A stretch of 28,095 bases of DNA from Bacteroidales bacterium (GTDB lineage Bacteria; Bacteroidota; Bacteroidia; Bacteroidales; UBA932): assembly GCA_024695285.1 (NCBI GenBank), contig JAILIM010000038.1:1-28095 (forward strand). The letters run 5' to 3'. The position numbers and the translations under genes were made by a program. Numbering within the stretch: the stretch's first letter is position 1; each line of letters opens with the position of its first letter. A model generated the notes under the pieces. The model saw only the letters and a list, made by a program, of their open reading frames with translations. It ran no database searches and was not told the origin of the DNA. Below are positions 8,254 to 16,190 of this stretch, one piece after another.

Positions 8254-8351
8254 TTTTTGTGACGAAAATGCCTTTTTTGTGACGAACCCCCCGGTTTTTT
8301 GTGACGAATAAAAAATATTACTATTTTTGTCACACAAAAATTTGTGACGAA
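8254..8351 (+). promoter_or_regulatory. Phased TTTGTGACGAA repeats: candidate LytTR operators
   Basis: Four copies of TTTGTGACGAA have their GTGACG hexamer at 8259, 8279, 8301 and 8344, i.e. spacings of 20, 22 and 43 bp (about two, two and four helical turns). LytTR-domain regulators bind pairs of about 9-bp direct repeats with centres about two helical turns apart. The repeats fill the space between the divergent acyltransferase and LytTR genes; the last copy ends against the LytTR start codon. A degenerate copy (TTTTTGTCACACA) lies at 8324-8336. Confidence 0.65.
8298..8329 (+). promoter_or_regulatory. Promoter of the LytTR gene
   Basis: TTTG at 8298-8301 and TATTTTTG at 8322-8329 are separated by 20 bp, matching the Bacteroidota consensus TTTG-N19-21-TAnnTTTG. 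The -33 box overlaps the third GTGACG repeat, so a protein bound there should compete with or contact RNA polymerase. The -7 box ends 22 bp before the ATG at 8352. Confidence 0.65.
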
Positions 8352-9173
8352 ATGAGGAAGTACCCAAAATCTTTGACTCGATTTTTTCCGAATCTTGTGT
8401 TCGCGCTGGCCATCCCGGCCTGTTTCCTGATCTGCGTTTTCCTGTATGAGCCGGCAGCGCTGTGCCGCCTGATGAGGGCCGGCGAGGGCCTATCTGCAGT
8501 GGGTAATGTCTATACTTTCAACATCATCATCTGCTTCACCATCATTCTCGGAGTGATGGTGCTTGCCAGGGTCTTGTTCTGGCTTATCCGCAAGCGGCTC
8601 AACATGGATCTCTACAAGTACTGTATCTGGTGCATCGGGGAGATACTCGTCAGCTGTGCATTCACGGGCCTGTTCCTGGTGCTGATGAACAGGGGCGGAG
8701 ACGGCTGGTTCAGCTGGTTCGGCCGCTGTATCTCTTCCATAGGTTCGGTGTCGGTAATCCCCTATCTCGTGCTGACCCTGTTCCTGATTGCAACGGAGAA
8801 CTATAAGGCAGAACCGGCAGAAGACGGCATCAGGCTGAAGTTCTACGACAACCGCCACCAGCTGAAATTCATAACCGAAGCCTCTTCCGTGCTGTATATA
8901 GAGTCCAACGAGAACTACATAGTGATCCACTATCTCGAGAACGGCATCGAGAAGCGCTTCCAGCTGCGCAACACTCTGAAAAATATCGAGCCGCTCTGCG
9001 AGCAGGCTGGATTCGCCCGGGCCCACAGATGCTTCATCGTCAACCCCAAACGCGTAAAATCAGTCCGCAAAGACAGCACCGGGATGTTCTTTGCGGATCT
9101 GGGTATAGACAAGGAAGAGGGAATCCCCCTTTCCAAGAAATACTACGGCAGCATCGCCGCCCTGCTCGACTGA
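8352..9173 (+). CDS. Membrane-anchored LytTR-family transcriptional regulator
   Basis: A 273-residue one-component regulator. Four hydrophobic segments (about residues 13-30, 51-77, 87-109 and 122-145) anchor it in the inner membrane. A C-terminal LytTR DNA-binding domain follows (about 165-273), with the characteristic FITEASSVLYIESNENYIVI strand region, the FQLRNTLKNIE helix and ARAHRCFIVNPKRV. There is no receiver domain, so the membrane part is the likely sensor. The frame is open back to a GTG at 8301, but that codon lies inside a repeat and in the -33 box; the ATG at 8352 is preferred. Phased GTGACG repeats directly upstream suggest autoregulation and control of the divergent acyltransferase genes. 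The stop codon abuts the stop of the convergent gene. Confidence 0.88.
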   Translation: MRKYPKSLTRFFPNLVFALAIPACFLICVFLYEPAALCRLMRAGEGLSAVGNVYTFNIIICFTIILGVMVLARVLFWLIRKRLNMDLYKYCIWCIGEILVSCAFTGLFLVLMNRGGDGWFSWFGRCISSIGSVSVIPYLVLTLFLIATENYKAEPAEDGIRLKFYDNRHQLKFITEASSVLYIESNENYIVIHYLENGIEKRFQLRNTLKNIEPLCEQAGFARAHRCFIVNPKRVKSVRKDSTGMFFADLGIDKEEGIPLSKKYYGSIAALLD

Positions 9174-10002
9174 TTATCCCGTGTAGGTGTAGTAATGCAC
9201 CGGCTTGACTTCATAGAGCTGCATTCCCACCTTTGAACCGGCGTAGAACGCCACGTAGTAGCGTCCGGCCGCGTAAAACATGGACTCGGACTCTATGCTG
9301 AGATCTATCTTCAAAGTGGTCACGAACTTGCCCTGCCAGTCATAGACGACCAGGACATTGTCCGTCTTGCTTTTGCTCATCGGGAAATAGACATAGCTGT
9401 CGTCGCTGCCCATGCCCTGGGCGGTGTAGCCGGTCTTGTCGGTGCAGTGGCCTCCGTTGAAAACCGGTGATTCTGCGACAAGGGCTCCCGACTTGATACT
9501 GTATTTGTAGACCTGGGCCTTGGTGTCGCCGGAGTTACGCAGGACGAAATAAAAGAACTCGCCGTCCGAAGCTGCGCCCTGGGCCACGTAAATGTCCTCG
9601 ACAGGGGCGTGGGTAAGCACCAGGACGGGAGAGAGGGTGAAGTCGTAGCCCTGGCGGATCAGCCGTGCTAACACGGGCGCTGTAGCCGTAAGTGCCGTCC
9701 AGGTCGTGCTGGACCTCGACGCTCTCCGGCCTCGAACACTGCCCCACGATTATCTCAAAATCGGAAGCATCTGAAGAATCGGATACCAGCGGAAGATCAG
9801 TTCCAGTCTTATCCTTGAAAAAGGCGCAAAGGCCCTCGGCATTGGTCCTTGAGGAAGAATACACCATCTTGAACGACGATGCGCCGTCTCCAGCTAGCAG
9901 CAGGGTGTCATCTTCCGGTTCCGGCACAGAATCCTCCTTCGGGACACAGGACAGGACCAGCACCGGCAAACAACTCAAAATAAGAAGCTCGCGTATATTC
10001 AT
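9174..10002 (-). pseudogene. Frameshifted lipoprotein gene (beta-propeller-like C-terminal part)
   Basis: The start at 10002 gives a lipoprotein signal (hydrophobic stretch, then lipobox LVLSC) followed by a domain with GTDLPLVSDSSDASDFEIIVG and LDGTYGYSARV. After that, near 9674, the plausible protein continues in another frame (LIRQGYDFTLSPVLVLTHAP, then DIYVAQGAASDGEFFYFVLR), with propeller-like repeats to the stop at 9174. The first frame runs on to 9535 with low-quality sequence (Pro/Arg/Leu-rich). So either a frameshift, probably with a small deletion near 9660-9680, has broken the gene, or there is a sequencing error. It lies 11 bp after the DUF2207 gene. Function is not recognised beyond a surface or periplasmic lipoprotein. 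Confidence 0.65.
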
Positions 10003-10013
10003 AGTTAAAATCT

Positions 10014-11732
10014 TTACCTGCTTCCGCCACCGTGGCCGCCACCCGAGAATCCGCCGCCGCCACCGATGGATGAGCGCCCGCCGAAGCCGCCGGAAGAGCC
10101 TGAACTTGAGGAGCCTTCATGGGAGATCTTTGCCGAACTTGCACTTCTCTCGATAGTGTGGCCGATGCCGGACCAGGTGCTCAGGAAACCGGTCATCTGA
10201 CTGCCCTCCATGCCGTAGGACTCGCTGAACATGGCGTATTCGCTTGGATACAACTTGGCCAGGCCCTTCTGCACCTTGTCCGCAATGCCGAACAACTGGG
10301 CAAAAATCAGATATTCACCCCATAGCTGAACTTCGGGTGCGGAACGCTCGTCCGACAAGGTGAAATCGGAAAGGAAATTCTTAAACTGCAGCAACTTGCA
10401 CGCCTCGGCCCGGCCTTCTTCATTCAGCTCCAGTTTGCCCTTTTTCAAGGCGTAAGGAGCCAGGGCCGACTTGCCGGCGGCAATTACCGTATCCGGCCAG
10501 TGGAGAACCCTGGTATAGTGTTTCTCCGACCATTTGCTGAATTCCTTGGGCTCCAGGATCTTGTTGCTGCCGGCTGCTTCGATGGCCATTTTGAAAAGGT
10601 TGGTCTCACAATTGTCCTCAAACTGAGGGGCCTCTTCGGGGAACTCAAGGTTCATTTCATCAGAGGCCGGCTGCTTCACCGGTTTGACGATTCCGTCCTT
10701 GATCCACTTAAGGAAATAGGCACCCACGGCACGCTCAGAATGAATTGGCGTGAGCCAGAGCCTGCCGCCGTCAAACAGGAGAGCGGAGGCCTTGGTTATG
10801 CTGCCGTCGAAAGGCGGCTCACGCTGCCAGCCGGAAGGCTTTGCGCTTCCAAAGGTCTTTGGAGACCAGACACGACCGATTATCCGCAGGAATATATCCC
10901 TCAGAATCAGGAAGATAAAGCCCACGATACCCAGTACTATGGCGCCAATGAACAAAATACCGAAAACATAACTGATCAAGTCGCTGAACGACATGCCGCC
11001 GCCCTTACTCTTATAATCGCTGCCCTTGAAAGCCTTCTTCTGCATCTTTTCGAAAGCGATGTTCTTGCTCCTTTCGGGCGAGAAAACGCCCTTGTCGAAG
11101 CGCATCATCGCAATCAGGCTCTGGTTGGAATATATCTTTGAATCAGTTTCAAAATAGATGCTGCCGTCCTCCTGCATCTTGGAATTTCCGGAGCATCCGA
11201 AGAACCAGAACCTGGTGTTTTCCGCATTCAGCGGCACGCCGGAAGTCTTCTTGAATATTATTGACGCGAACTCAGGCGGAGACGGAAGGTCCACATTGAT
11301 GAACATGAAATTGAATGCGTCATAATCTTTAAGGGACGTGACGACGCCATGGACGGCAAAGGTGGCTTTCCAGACGTGGCGGCCGTAATCTCCCTGCCCC
11401 CAGCACAGTTCCACACCGTTACGCCCTTTGTCCACTATGCCGCAGCGGCCTGCCTTTTCATCCCTGCTGCGTTTGGTGTTCCACGAACGACCGTCGTTTT
11501 CGAATTCAACGCCGTTCTCATAGACACGCAGGTCAGTCACATCCGCAGCATCGAGATTCTCAATCGGGATATACCACTCCGTGCCGCTGACCACGGTCAC
11601 GTCCCATAACTGCGTTATATAAAGCGTGCCGTCCTCGCCAAGTCCCACTCCTATGTCTATGGAGTGGATAGTCTGGCCGCGGAGACCTGTAAAAGCCAGC
11701 AGCATTGCCGCTGCAAGAAACCATTTGCGCAT
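10014..11732 (-). CDS. DUF2207 domain membrane protein with glycine-rich C-terminus
   Basis: A 572-residue protein of the DUF2207 family (predicted membrane proteins of unknown function). A signal peptide (MRKWFLAAAMLLAFTGLRGQ) is followed by an extracytoplasmic beta-rich domain with the typical IHSIDIGVGLGEDGTLYITQ start. A transmembrane helix lies at about residues 251-284 (VFGILFIGAIVLGIVGFIFL), followed by a cytoplasmic part with KWIKDGIVKP and ALKKGKLELNEEGR, and a Gly/Ser-rich tail (GGGGGFSGGGHGGGSR) common in this family. It begins 1 bp after the beta-mannosidase stop, so the two are cotranscribed. Nothing in the sequence shows a link in function with the mannosidase. Confidence 0.85.
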   Translation of the reverse strand: MRKWFLAAAMLLAFTGLRGQTIHSIDIGVGLGEDGTLYITQLWDVTVVSGTEWYIPIENLDAADVTDLRVYENGVEFENDGRSWNTKRSRDEKAGRCGIVDKGRNGVELCWGQGDYGRHVWKATFAVHGVVTSLKDYDAFNFMFINVDLPSPPEFASIIFKKTSGVPLNAENTRFWFFGCSGNSKMQEDGSIYFETDSKIYSNQSLIAMMRFDKGVFSPERSKNIAFEKMQKKAFKGSDYKSKGGGMSFSDLISYVFGILFIGAIVLGIVGFIFLILRDIFLRIIGRVWSPKTFGSAKPSGWQREPPFDGSITKASALLFDGGRLWLTPIHSERAVGAYFLKWIKDGIVKPVKQPASDEMNLEFPEEAPQFEDNCETNLFKMAIEAAGSNKILEPKEFSKWSEKHYTRVLHWPDTVIAAGKSALAPYALKKGKLELNEEGRAEACKLLQFKNFLSDFTLSDERSAPEVQLWGEYLIFAQLFGIADKVQKGLAKLYPSEYAMFSESYGMEGSQMTGFLSTWSGIGHTIERSASSAKISHEGSSSSGSSGGFGGRSSIGGGGGFSGGGHGGGSR

Positions 11733-11733
11733 G

Positions 11734-14331
11734 TCAGTTCTTTTTTATGTATTTAAGTTCCAGGCGGTTACGGAACTCTTCAAGAGTGAGGTCACTCTCC
11801 ACCCTTATCGTCCGTGACCCGCCTGCAGGCAGGTCGAAATAATTATCGGAAAAGTTACGTGCCGCCGTAGTGCCCGGAAGAGCCTTTCCGCAATCATCAG
11901 TCCTGAGCATAGCGCCCCTGACATTCAGGTACACGCCCTTGACGAAGCAGTCTGTGCTCACGGTCACCTCAAAGCCTCCATCGCAGGCCTCGACCGACGC
12001 CACCAGGCCGCTGACCGGGAGCCTGGCTTCACGGACGGATGTCAGCATGCGGAGGTTCTCATAACGCGTTCCGGTGGCGGCATCGGTGAATGCCATACGC
12101 ACATACAGCACGTCCGGAGAGGCGCCCAGCTTGTCCAGAGGATAATCTGCAACGCGCACCGAAGCGTTCGCAGGAATCTTCACCCGCTTGGTGCCGCTCA
12201 GCACACAGTGTCCGGCAAAATCCTCAAAGGACACCTCCAGGCTGCCCTTAACCGCCTCAAGACGGTCTGACACCAGCCACAGCTCCACCTTGTCGTCCAG
12301 CACCGAGGCGCTAGGGAGGATGTCCTTGAAAGCTTCTCGCAGATAGTAGTGGAGGGGTTTCCAGGTGCCGTACCAGTCGCGGCCGGACCATGAAGCCACC
12401 GGCCAGCAGTCGTTTATCTGCCAGACAAGGCTGCCCCAGCAGAGAGGCTTGTCGCGGCGGTGCGACTCCACGGCGCGCCGAATTATATCGCCCTGCGCTA
12501 TCTGCGACAGGTACACCTTTTCCTCAAAACTGTCGGGCAGATAATACTCATCGATGAGCTTATTCATCATGCGGATGTTGGCCATTGTGCCGCCGCGCTG
12601 GTGGAACATCATCATCTCGGAGCCTTCGTCCCAGTCGGCCCGGTCAGGCGCAAACTGCTTTATCGTCTCGATGCCGGCGAATGACTGGAAGCCGTATTCA
12701 CTGTAGAAACGGCTGTGGTGGCGCTCGAATTCAGTACTGGGAATACGTTGCGCCCACGGTGTCCAATAGTGGAAATCCCCCATCATAGGGTCCATGTTGC
12801 GGCCGTCCTCCGGGCTCCACGGAGACGTGGGCGTATAGTCCGTGCCCGGAGAAAGGCGTTCAACCACCTCCGGCAAATCCTTGTAATACTGCCGGTTATA
12901 CTGCTCCTGGGCAATTCTGTCGAAAGGCCGTCCGGTCTGCACGCCCCAGCCGTACCACATCTCGCTGCACTCATTGTTGCCGCACCAGAGGGCTATGCAC
13001 GGATGGTTGCGAAGCCTGCGCACGTTGTCTTCGGCCTCGGCCAGCACGCTCTCCCTGAAGGCCCCCTCATAAGGATAGATACTGCAGCTGAACATGAAGT
13101 CCTGCCAGATCAGGATGCCGGCGCGGTCGCAGAGCTCATAGAAAGCATCATCTTCATACACTCCCCCGCCCCAGACGCGTAGCATATTCATCCCGGCGTC
13201 AGCTGCATCTGCAACCACACGCCCGTATTCAGCAGCGCCCACGCGCGGCAGGAAAATGTCGTTCGGAATATAGTTCGCACCCTTCATGAACACAGGCACG
13301 CCGTTGACCAGGAAGCGGAAACTTCGCCCCGCCGCATCGTCCTGCCGCTCAAGGCTGACGGTCCTCAGGCCCACTTCGTCCTGCCTGAAATCATGCTGAC
13401 GCTCACCTGCGTACAGAAGTGAACAGAAAGCATAACGGTACTGATCACCCATTCCCCGGGGCCACCATAGACGGGGTTTCGGCACTTTCAGTTGCACGCG
13501 AACATGATTCGTTCCCGCCTGAAGGTCAACCGGGACCTCCTTCCTGATTCCGCCGTCAGGGGTTGTGACGATGATACCGGCAAGCGGCAATGCGTCCGGA
13601 GCCTCGATTTCAAACTGCGCCTCAACGACAGCTTCCTTCTTGCCGATGCTGACACAACGGTAGAAAGCATCTGTGATAGTGCAATACCGGAAACCCTCCA
13701 GCCTCACACCCCTCCAGATGCCGGCAGTGACTATCCTGGGACCCCAGTCCCAGCCGTAGTGATAGCCGGCCTTGCGGGCGAAAATGCTGATCTTCCGGTC
13801 CAGCAGACCGCCGTTGAAGCTCTGGTCGTTGCCGGGGTCGTAATGCTCGGGATAAGCTTCCCACTTGGGCATATCCACCTTCACGGGAGAGTGGAAATAC
13901 ACCTCCAGCTCGTTACCCTCCGGCTTCAGCAGCCCTTCCACGCGCACCCGCCAGCGTCGGAACATATTGTCGGCGGAAAGCACCTTCACGCCGTTCAGCG
14001 TGACGTCGGCATAGGTGTCCAGGCCGTCGAAGCAAAGCTCCACACGAGGCAGCGACAGGATGTCCTGCGGCACGTCGAAACTGCGCCTGTAGACCCAGTC
14101 TTCCTTGTCTACCCACTGCACGGCACGCTCCCCGAAGCCTGGAAAGGGGTCTTCTATTACCCCGGCGGACATGAGGTCGGTGTGGACAGTGCCGGGCACG
14201 GTGGCGGGATACCAGTTGAAGCCGCGGGCCTGCCGGAGCTCCCAGCGTCCGTTCAGGGGCAGCACCTCTGTCCCGGCAAAGGCGGCGGTCGCAGAAAGGC
14301 ACGCCAGGATTATGAGAAACAGGCGTTTCAT
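11734..14331 (-). CDS. Beta-mannosidase, glycoside hydrolase family 2
   Basis: An 865-residue exo-beta-mannosidase of GH2, which removes terminal beta-D-mannose from mannan or N-glycan core oligosaccharides. A signal peptide (residues 1-19) indicates export to the periplasm. Domain order: sugar-binding jelly roll (about 25-205, with HYGWDWGPRI, typical of mannosidases), immunoglobulin-like domain (about 215-325), TIM barrel (about 330-640) and C-terminal beta-sandwich domains. The acid/base Glu is in GNNECSEMW (E454) and the nucleophile in RFYSEYGFQSF (E545). The start overlaps the stop of a 26-codon ORF (ATGA). It is followed 1 bp later by the DUF2207 gene. No SusC/SusD pair is visible, so it is not in a classical polysaccharide locus within this window. 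Confidence 0.93.
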   Translation of the reverse strand: MKRLFLIILACLSATAAFAGTEVLPLNGRWELRQARGFNWYPATVPGTVHTDLMSAGVIEDPFPGFGERAVQWVDKEDWVYRRSFDVPQDILSLPRVELCFDGLDTYADVTLNGVKVLSADNMFRRWRVRVEGLLKPEGNELEVYFHSPVKVDMPKWEAYPEHYDPGNDQSFNGGLLDRKISIFARKAGYHYGWDWGPRIVTAGIWRGVRLEGFRYCTITDAFYRCVSIGKKEAVVEAQFEIEAPDALPLAGIIVTTPDGGIRKEVPVDLQAGTNHVRVQLKVPKPRLWWPRGMGDQYRYAFCSLLYAGERQHDFRQDEVGLRTVSLERQDDAAGRSFRFLVNGVPVFMKGANYIPNDIFLPRVGAAEYGRVVADAADAGMNMLRVWGGGVYEDDAFYELCDRAGILIWQDFMFSCSIYPYEGAFRESVLAEAEDNVRRLRNHPCIALWCGNNECSEMWYGWGVQTGRPFDRIAQEQYNRQYYKDLPEVVERLSPGTDYTPTSPWSPEDGRNMDPMMGDFHYWTPWAQRIPSTEFERHHSRFYSEYGFQSFAGIETIKQFAPDRADWDEGSEMMMFHQRGGTMANIRMMNKLIDEYYLPDSFEEKVYLSQIAQGDIIRRAVESHRRDKPLCWGSLVWQINDCWPVASWSGRDWYGTWKPLHYYLREAFKDILPSASVLDDKVELWLVSDRLEAVKGSLEVSFEDFAGHCVLSGTKRVKIPANASVRVADYPLDKLGASPDVLYVRMAFTDAATGTRYENLRMLTSVREARLPVSGLVASVEACDGGFEVTVSTDCFVKGVYLNVRGAMLRTDDCGKALPGTTAARNFSDNYFDLPAGGSRTIRVESDLTLEEFRNRLELKYIKKN

Positions 14332-14408
14332 AAGCTAACGGTCCACACCACGTTGGACGCACCACCGGCGGCCGCCATGTCGGTTATCAGTTTAGTCTTA
14401 CCGGTCAT
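14328..14408 (-). CDS. Possible 26-residue leader ORF coupled to the beta-mannosidase
   Basis: An ATG at 14408 opens a 26-codon frame starting MTGKTKLITDMAAAGGASNV and ending in WTVSL; its TGA overlaps the ATG of the mannosidase (ATGA at 14331-14328), the layout of translational coupling. The start lies inside an inverted repeat (14394-14402 / 14421-14429). It matches no family I know and may be a regulatory leader peptide, the tail of a decayed gene, or chance. Confidence 0.35.
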   Translation of the reverse strand: MTGKTKLITDMAAAGGASNVVWTVSL

Positions 14409-14429
14409 AATGACTACTAAGGTAAGACT
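14394..14429. repeat. Inverted repeat upstream of the beta-mannosidase gene
   Basis: AGTCTTACC (14394-14402) and GGTAAGACT (14421-14429) form a perfect 9-bp inverted repeat with an 18-bp spacer that contains a second palindrome, GTCATAATGAC (14404-14414). It could be an operator, or an RNA hairpin hiding the start of the 26-codon ORF. Confidence 0.5.
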
Positions 14430-14449
14430 TTTATATGAATAATCCTATT

Positions 14450-15019
14450 TCAGAACGCCCAGCCGACCGAGAAATAGTAGTAGGGAGCCCCGGTAGATAT
14501 TGCCGTGAAAGGATAGTGAAGATCGTGGATGTGCCCTGCCGTGATGCGGAGGTGATCGTAGACTTCCAGCCCGGCGCGCACTAATATGTCAGCGCTCCAG
14601 ATGTTCCTGGGCTCTATGGAGTGGGACAATTGGGCGTAACGGTACTGGGTGCCGCCACCGAGCCCCACGAAGAATGCCAGCGGACCGGAGGTCTCGAACC
14701 TGTATTCAGCAACTGCGTTGATGCTATGGTAGCGGGTCCTTATGGTGAAATCCGGCTTGACCTGATCCGAGCTGGTTGCCTTGGGCTCACCGTTATGGTT
14801 TGGCACGAAACTGTAGTTCACGCCGGCGGAGAAAGCCTTGGTGAACTGATAACGGTACTCACCGTAGAAACATGCGGTGTTGACCTCACTGGTCGACATG
14901 CTTTCGGCCAGGAGTTCAGTGGGGATGGCCAGGCCGAGTCCAGCCTCGAAATGGTGCTTGTTCTGGGCGGCGATGCCCAGGGGAAGAAGCACGCACAGAA
15001 TTGTGATCAGCTTTCTCAC
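14450..15019 (-). CDS. Outer-membrane beta-barrel protein
   Basis: A 189-residue protein with a signal peptide (to about AAQ, residue 19) and alternating polar/hydrophobic strands ending in an aromatic C-terminal strand (PYYYFSVGWAF) with terminal Phe, the recognition signal for the BAM complex. Size suggests an 8-stranded OmpX/OmpA-like barrel. The start is a GTG at 15019 that overlaps the stop of the upstream lipoprotein gene (GTGA, 4 bp), so translation is probably coupled. The exact role is not recognisable; such barrels serve in adhesion, stability or small-molecule passage. Confidence 0.75.
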   Translation of the reverse strand: MRKLITILCVLLPLGIAAQNKHHFEAGLGLAIPTELLAESMSTSEVNTACFYGEYRYQFTKAFSAGVNYSFVPNHNGEPKATSSDQVKPDFTIRTRYHSINAVAEYRFETSGPLAFFVGLGGGTQYRYAQLSHSIEPRNIWSADILVRAGLEVYDHLRITAGHIHDLHYPFTAISTGAPYYYFSVGWAF

Positions 15020-15399
15020 CGGCGCTTGTATGTGTATTTCTTTTCCTTGTAGAGGGGCAGGAGGGGGTCGCTGCTGAGCACCATTTCCTTATAGGTCAGC
15101 GAGACGATATCGTAATAAATGGCGCCGCTGAGGATCAGGTGGGGATCACTGAACTGCATCGGGTACTCGGTCTTGGTGCTGCCGGAGTATTCGGTGAAAG
15201 TGCTTTCAGTGATGACAATGTAATGTCCGGCGCTGGCCGTGGTTGTGGTCTCGGTGCCGCTGTATGATACTATGGTCTCGGAGACGAGGTCCCAGGTGCC
15301 GATAAGGTTGTTGATCTTGATGTTTTTAATCTCTGCATTGCAGGAAGACAGGCCTGCCACAATGAGCAGCGCAGCCAAAACTTTGAAAAACTTTTTCAT
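15016..15399 (-). CDS. Small lipoprotein, lipocalin-like
   Basis: A 127-residue lipoprotein. The signal is MKKFFKVLAALLIVAGLSSC with Cys20 as the lipidation site. The mature part has the pattern IGTWDLVSETIVSY, then YIVITESTFTEY, resembling lipocalin-like domains in Bacteroidales lipoproteins (GTW motif, then several beta strands). It overlaps the outer-membrane barrel gene by 4 bp. The -7 box at 15414-15407 lies only 7 bp before the ATG, so the transcript would have almost no leader. Confidence 0.7.
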   Translation of the reverse strand: MKKFFKVLAALLIVAGLSSCNAEIKNIKINNLIGTWDLVSETIVSYSGTETTTTASAGHYIVITESTFTEYSGSTKTEYPMQFSDPHLILSGAIYYDIVSLTYKEMVLSSDPLLPLYKEKKYTYKRR

Positions 15400-15406
15400 A
15401 ACAAGG

Positions 15407-15414
15407 CAAAGATA
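15407..15414 (-). promoter_or_regulatory. -7 box of the lipoprotein / outer-membrane barrel pair
   Basis: TATCTTTG on the minus strand (15414-15407) matches TAnnTTTG exactly and ends 7 bp before the ATG at 15399. No clear TTTG at the -33 position. Confidence 0.5.
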
Positions 15415-15466
15415 TGCATTTTCTCAAAAAAAATCGTAATTTTACGGCAATAACATAATTCTGAAC

Positions 15467-16000
15467 ATGGGACTTTTAAAGAATCTACTCAGCTCAGTGG
15501 CCGGAAAGAACCTTGACCAGGTGAAAGAGGCCGTGAATAATTTGGTGCAGAACCTGTCGCCCGGCAGCGCCCCTGCGCAGAATCCCCAGCCGGCCCGTCC
15601 GCAATATTATCAAGAGCCCGTAAGGGAGAAATCGCCCGAGGAATGGAAAGCATATTTCCGTGAAATCCTGCAGAGCGAATGTGCCGGATACGGCATACGC
15701 GAAAACGTTCCGGTGACCGAAATAGCCGGTCCGGCAGCGGAAGAATTCAAGCTCTACAAAACGCGCCCGGCACAGGTCTACCGCGCCGAATGGGGCCAGC
15801 CCTACAGCTTCGTCCTGTCTCAGGGAGGTTTTCCTAAGGCGGTGGTGATGCTTGGCTCGGGGCACAGCCATTACTCCAAGGTCAAGTATCTGATTTCCAA
15901 GGCGTTTGCCCGGAAGTCAGGACTCCCCTACATCAACTTCTACACCCAGATGCCGAATGAGCGCGGCTACGTGGTGGAGCGAATCAGGAAATTCCTTTAG
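15467..16000 (+). CDS. Conserved-looking protein of unknown function
   Basis: A 177-residue protein I do not recognise. It begins with an amphipathic helix (MGLLKNLLSSVAGKNLDQVK, then a second helix) that could associate with membranes, followed by a Pro/Gln-rich linker (about 33-50). A compact C-terminal domain (about 58-177) has the segments AQVYRAEWGQPYSFVL, AVVMLGSGHSHYSKVKYLIS and GLPYINFYTQMP. The Glu-X-Val / Lys arrangement and alpha-beta pattern vaguely recall nuclease-like folds, but no catalytic motif can be assigned. It stands alone between a divergent gene pair and the BamA-like gene. No signal peptide is seen. Confidence 0.7.
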   Translation: MGLLKNLLSSVAGKNLDQVKEAVNNLVQNLSPGSAPAQNPQPARPQYYQEPVREKSPEEWKAYFREILQSECAGYGIRENVPVTEIAGPAAEEFKLYKTRPAQVYRAEWGQPYSFVLSQGGFPKAVVMLGSGHSHYSKVKYLISKAFARKSGLPYINFYTQMPNERGYVVERIRKFL

Positions 16001-16100
16001 CCTTTCAGGAAAAAGGGGATGCATTTTCATGCGCCTGCATTGGATGCAGCCCTGCCCAAATTGTGCCTTGCAGGCGGCCGGACAGGGTACACATCCCGTG

Positions 16101-16118
16101 ATCGGCAATTTTGCCGAT
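16101..16118. repeat. Short perfect palindrome upstream of the BamA-like gene
   Basis: ATCGGCAA TT TTGCCGAT is an 8-bp inverted repeat about 30 bp upstream of the -7 box of the next gene. It could be an operator or part of a terminator for the 15467 gene; no T-run follows directly. Confidence 0.35.
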
Positions 16119-16149
16119 TCAAATCCTTTCCCCTTTTTCCTTTTTTCCT

Positions 16150-16157
16150 TATCTTTG
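16150..16157 (+). promoter_or_regulatory. -7 box of the BamA-like gene
   Basis: TATCTTTG matches TAnnTTTG exactly, 33 bp before the ATG at 16191. A TTTC at 16127-16130 at the right distance is a weak -33 match. Confidence 0.6.
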
Positions 16158-16190
16158 CAAACTTTTTAAAAGCCACATATTTTTATCAAC

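Noticed and set aside
8301..8351. GTG start at 8301 for the LytTR gene
   Set aside because: The codon is inside a repeat and in the -33 box; the 17 added residues are low complexity. The ATG at 8352 follows the promoter at a normal distance.
8176..8367. N-terminal extension of the acyltransferase frame up to 8367
   Set aside because: The extra 64 residues overlap the GTGACG repeats and both promoters, have no family likeness, and a -7 box lies within them.
13492..14442. Long plus-strand open frame opposite the beta-mannosidase
   Set aside because: Antisense shadow of a clear GH2 gene; His/Gly/Val-rich composition and no motifs. The same holds for long opposite frames at 2871-3806, 5006-6088, 16149-17066 and 19891-20955.
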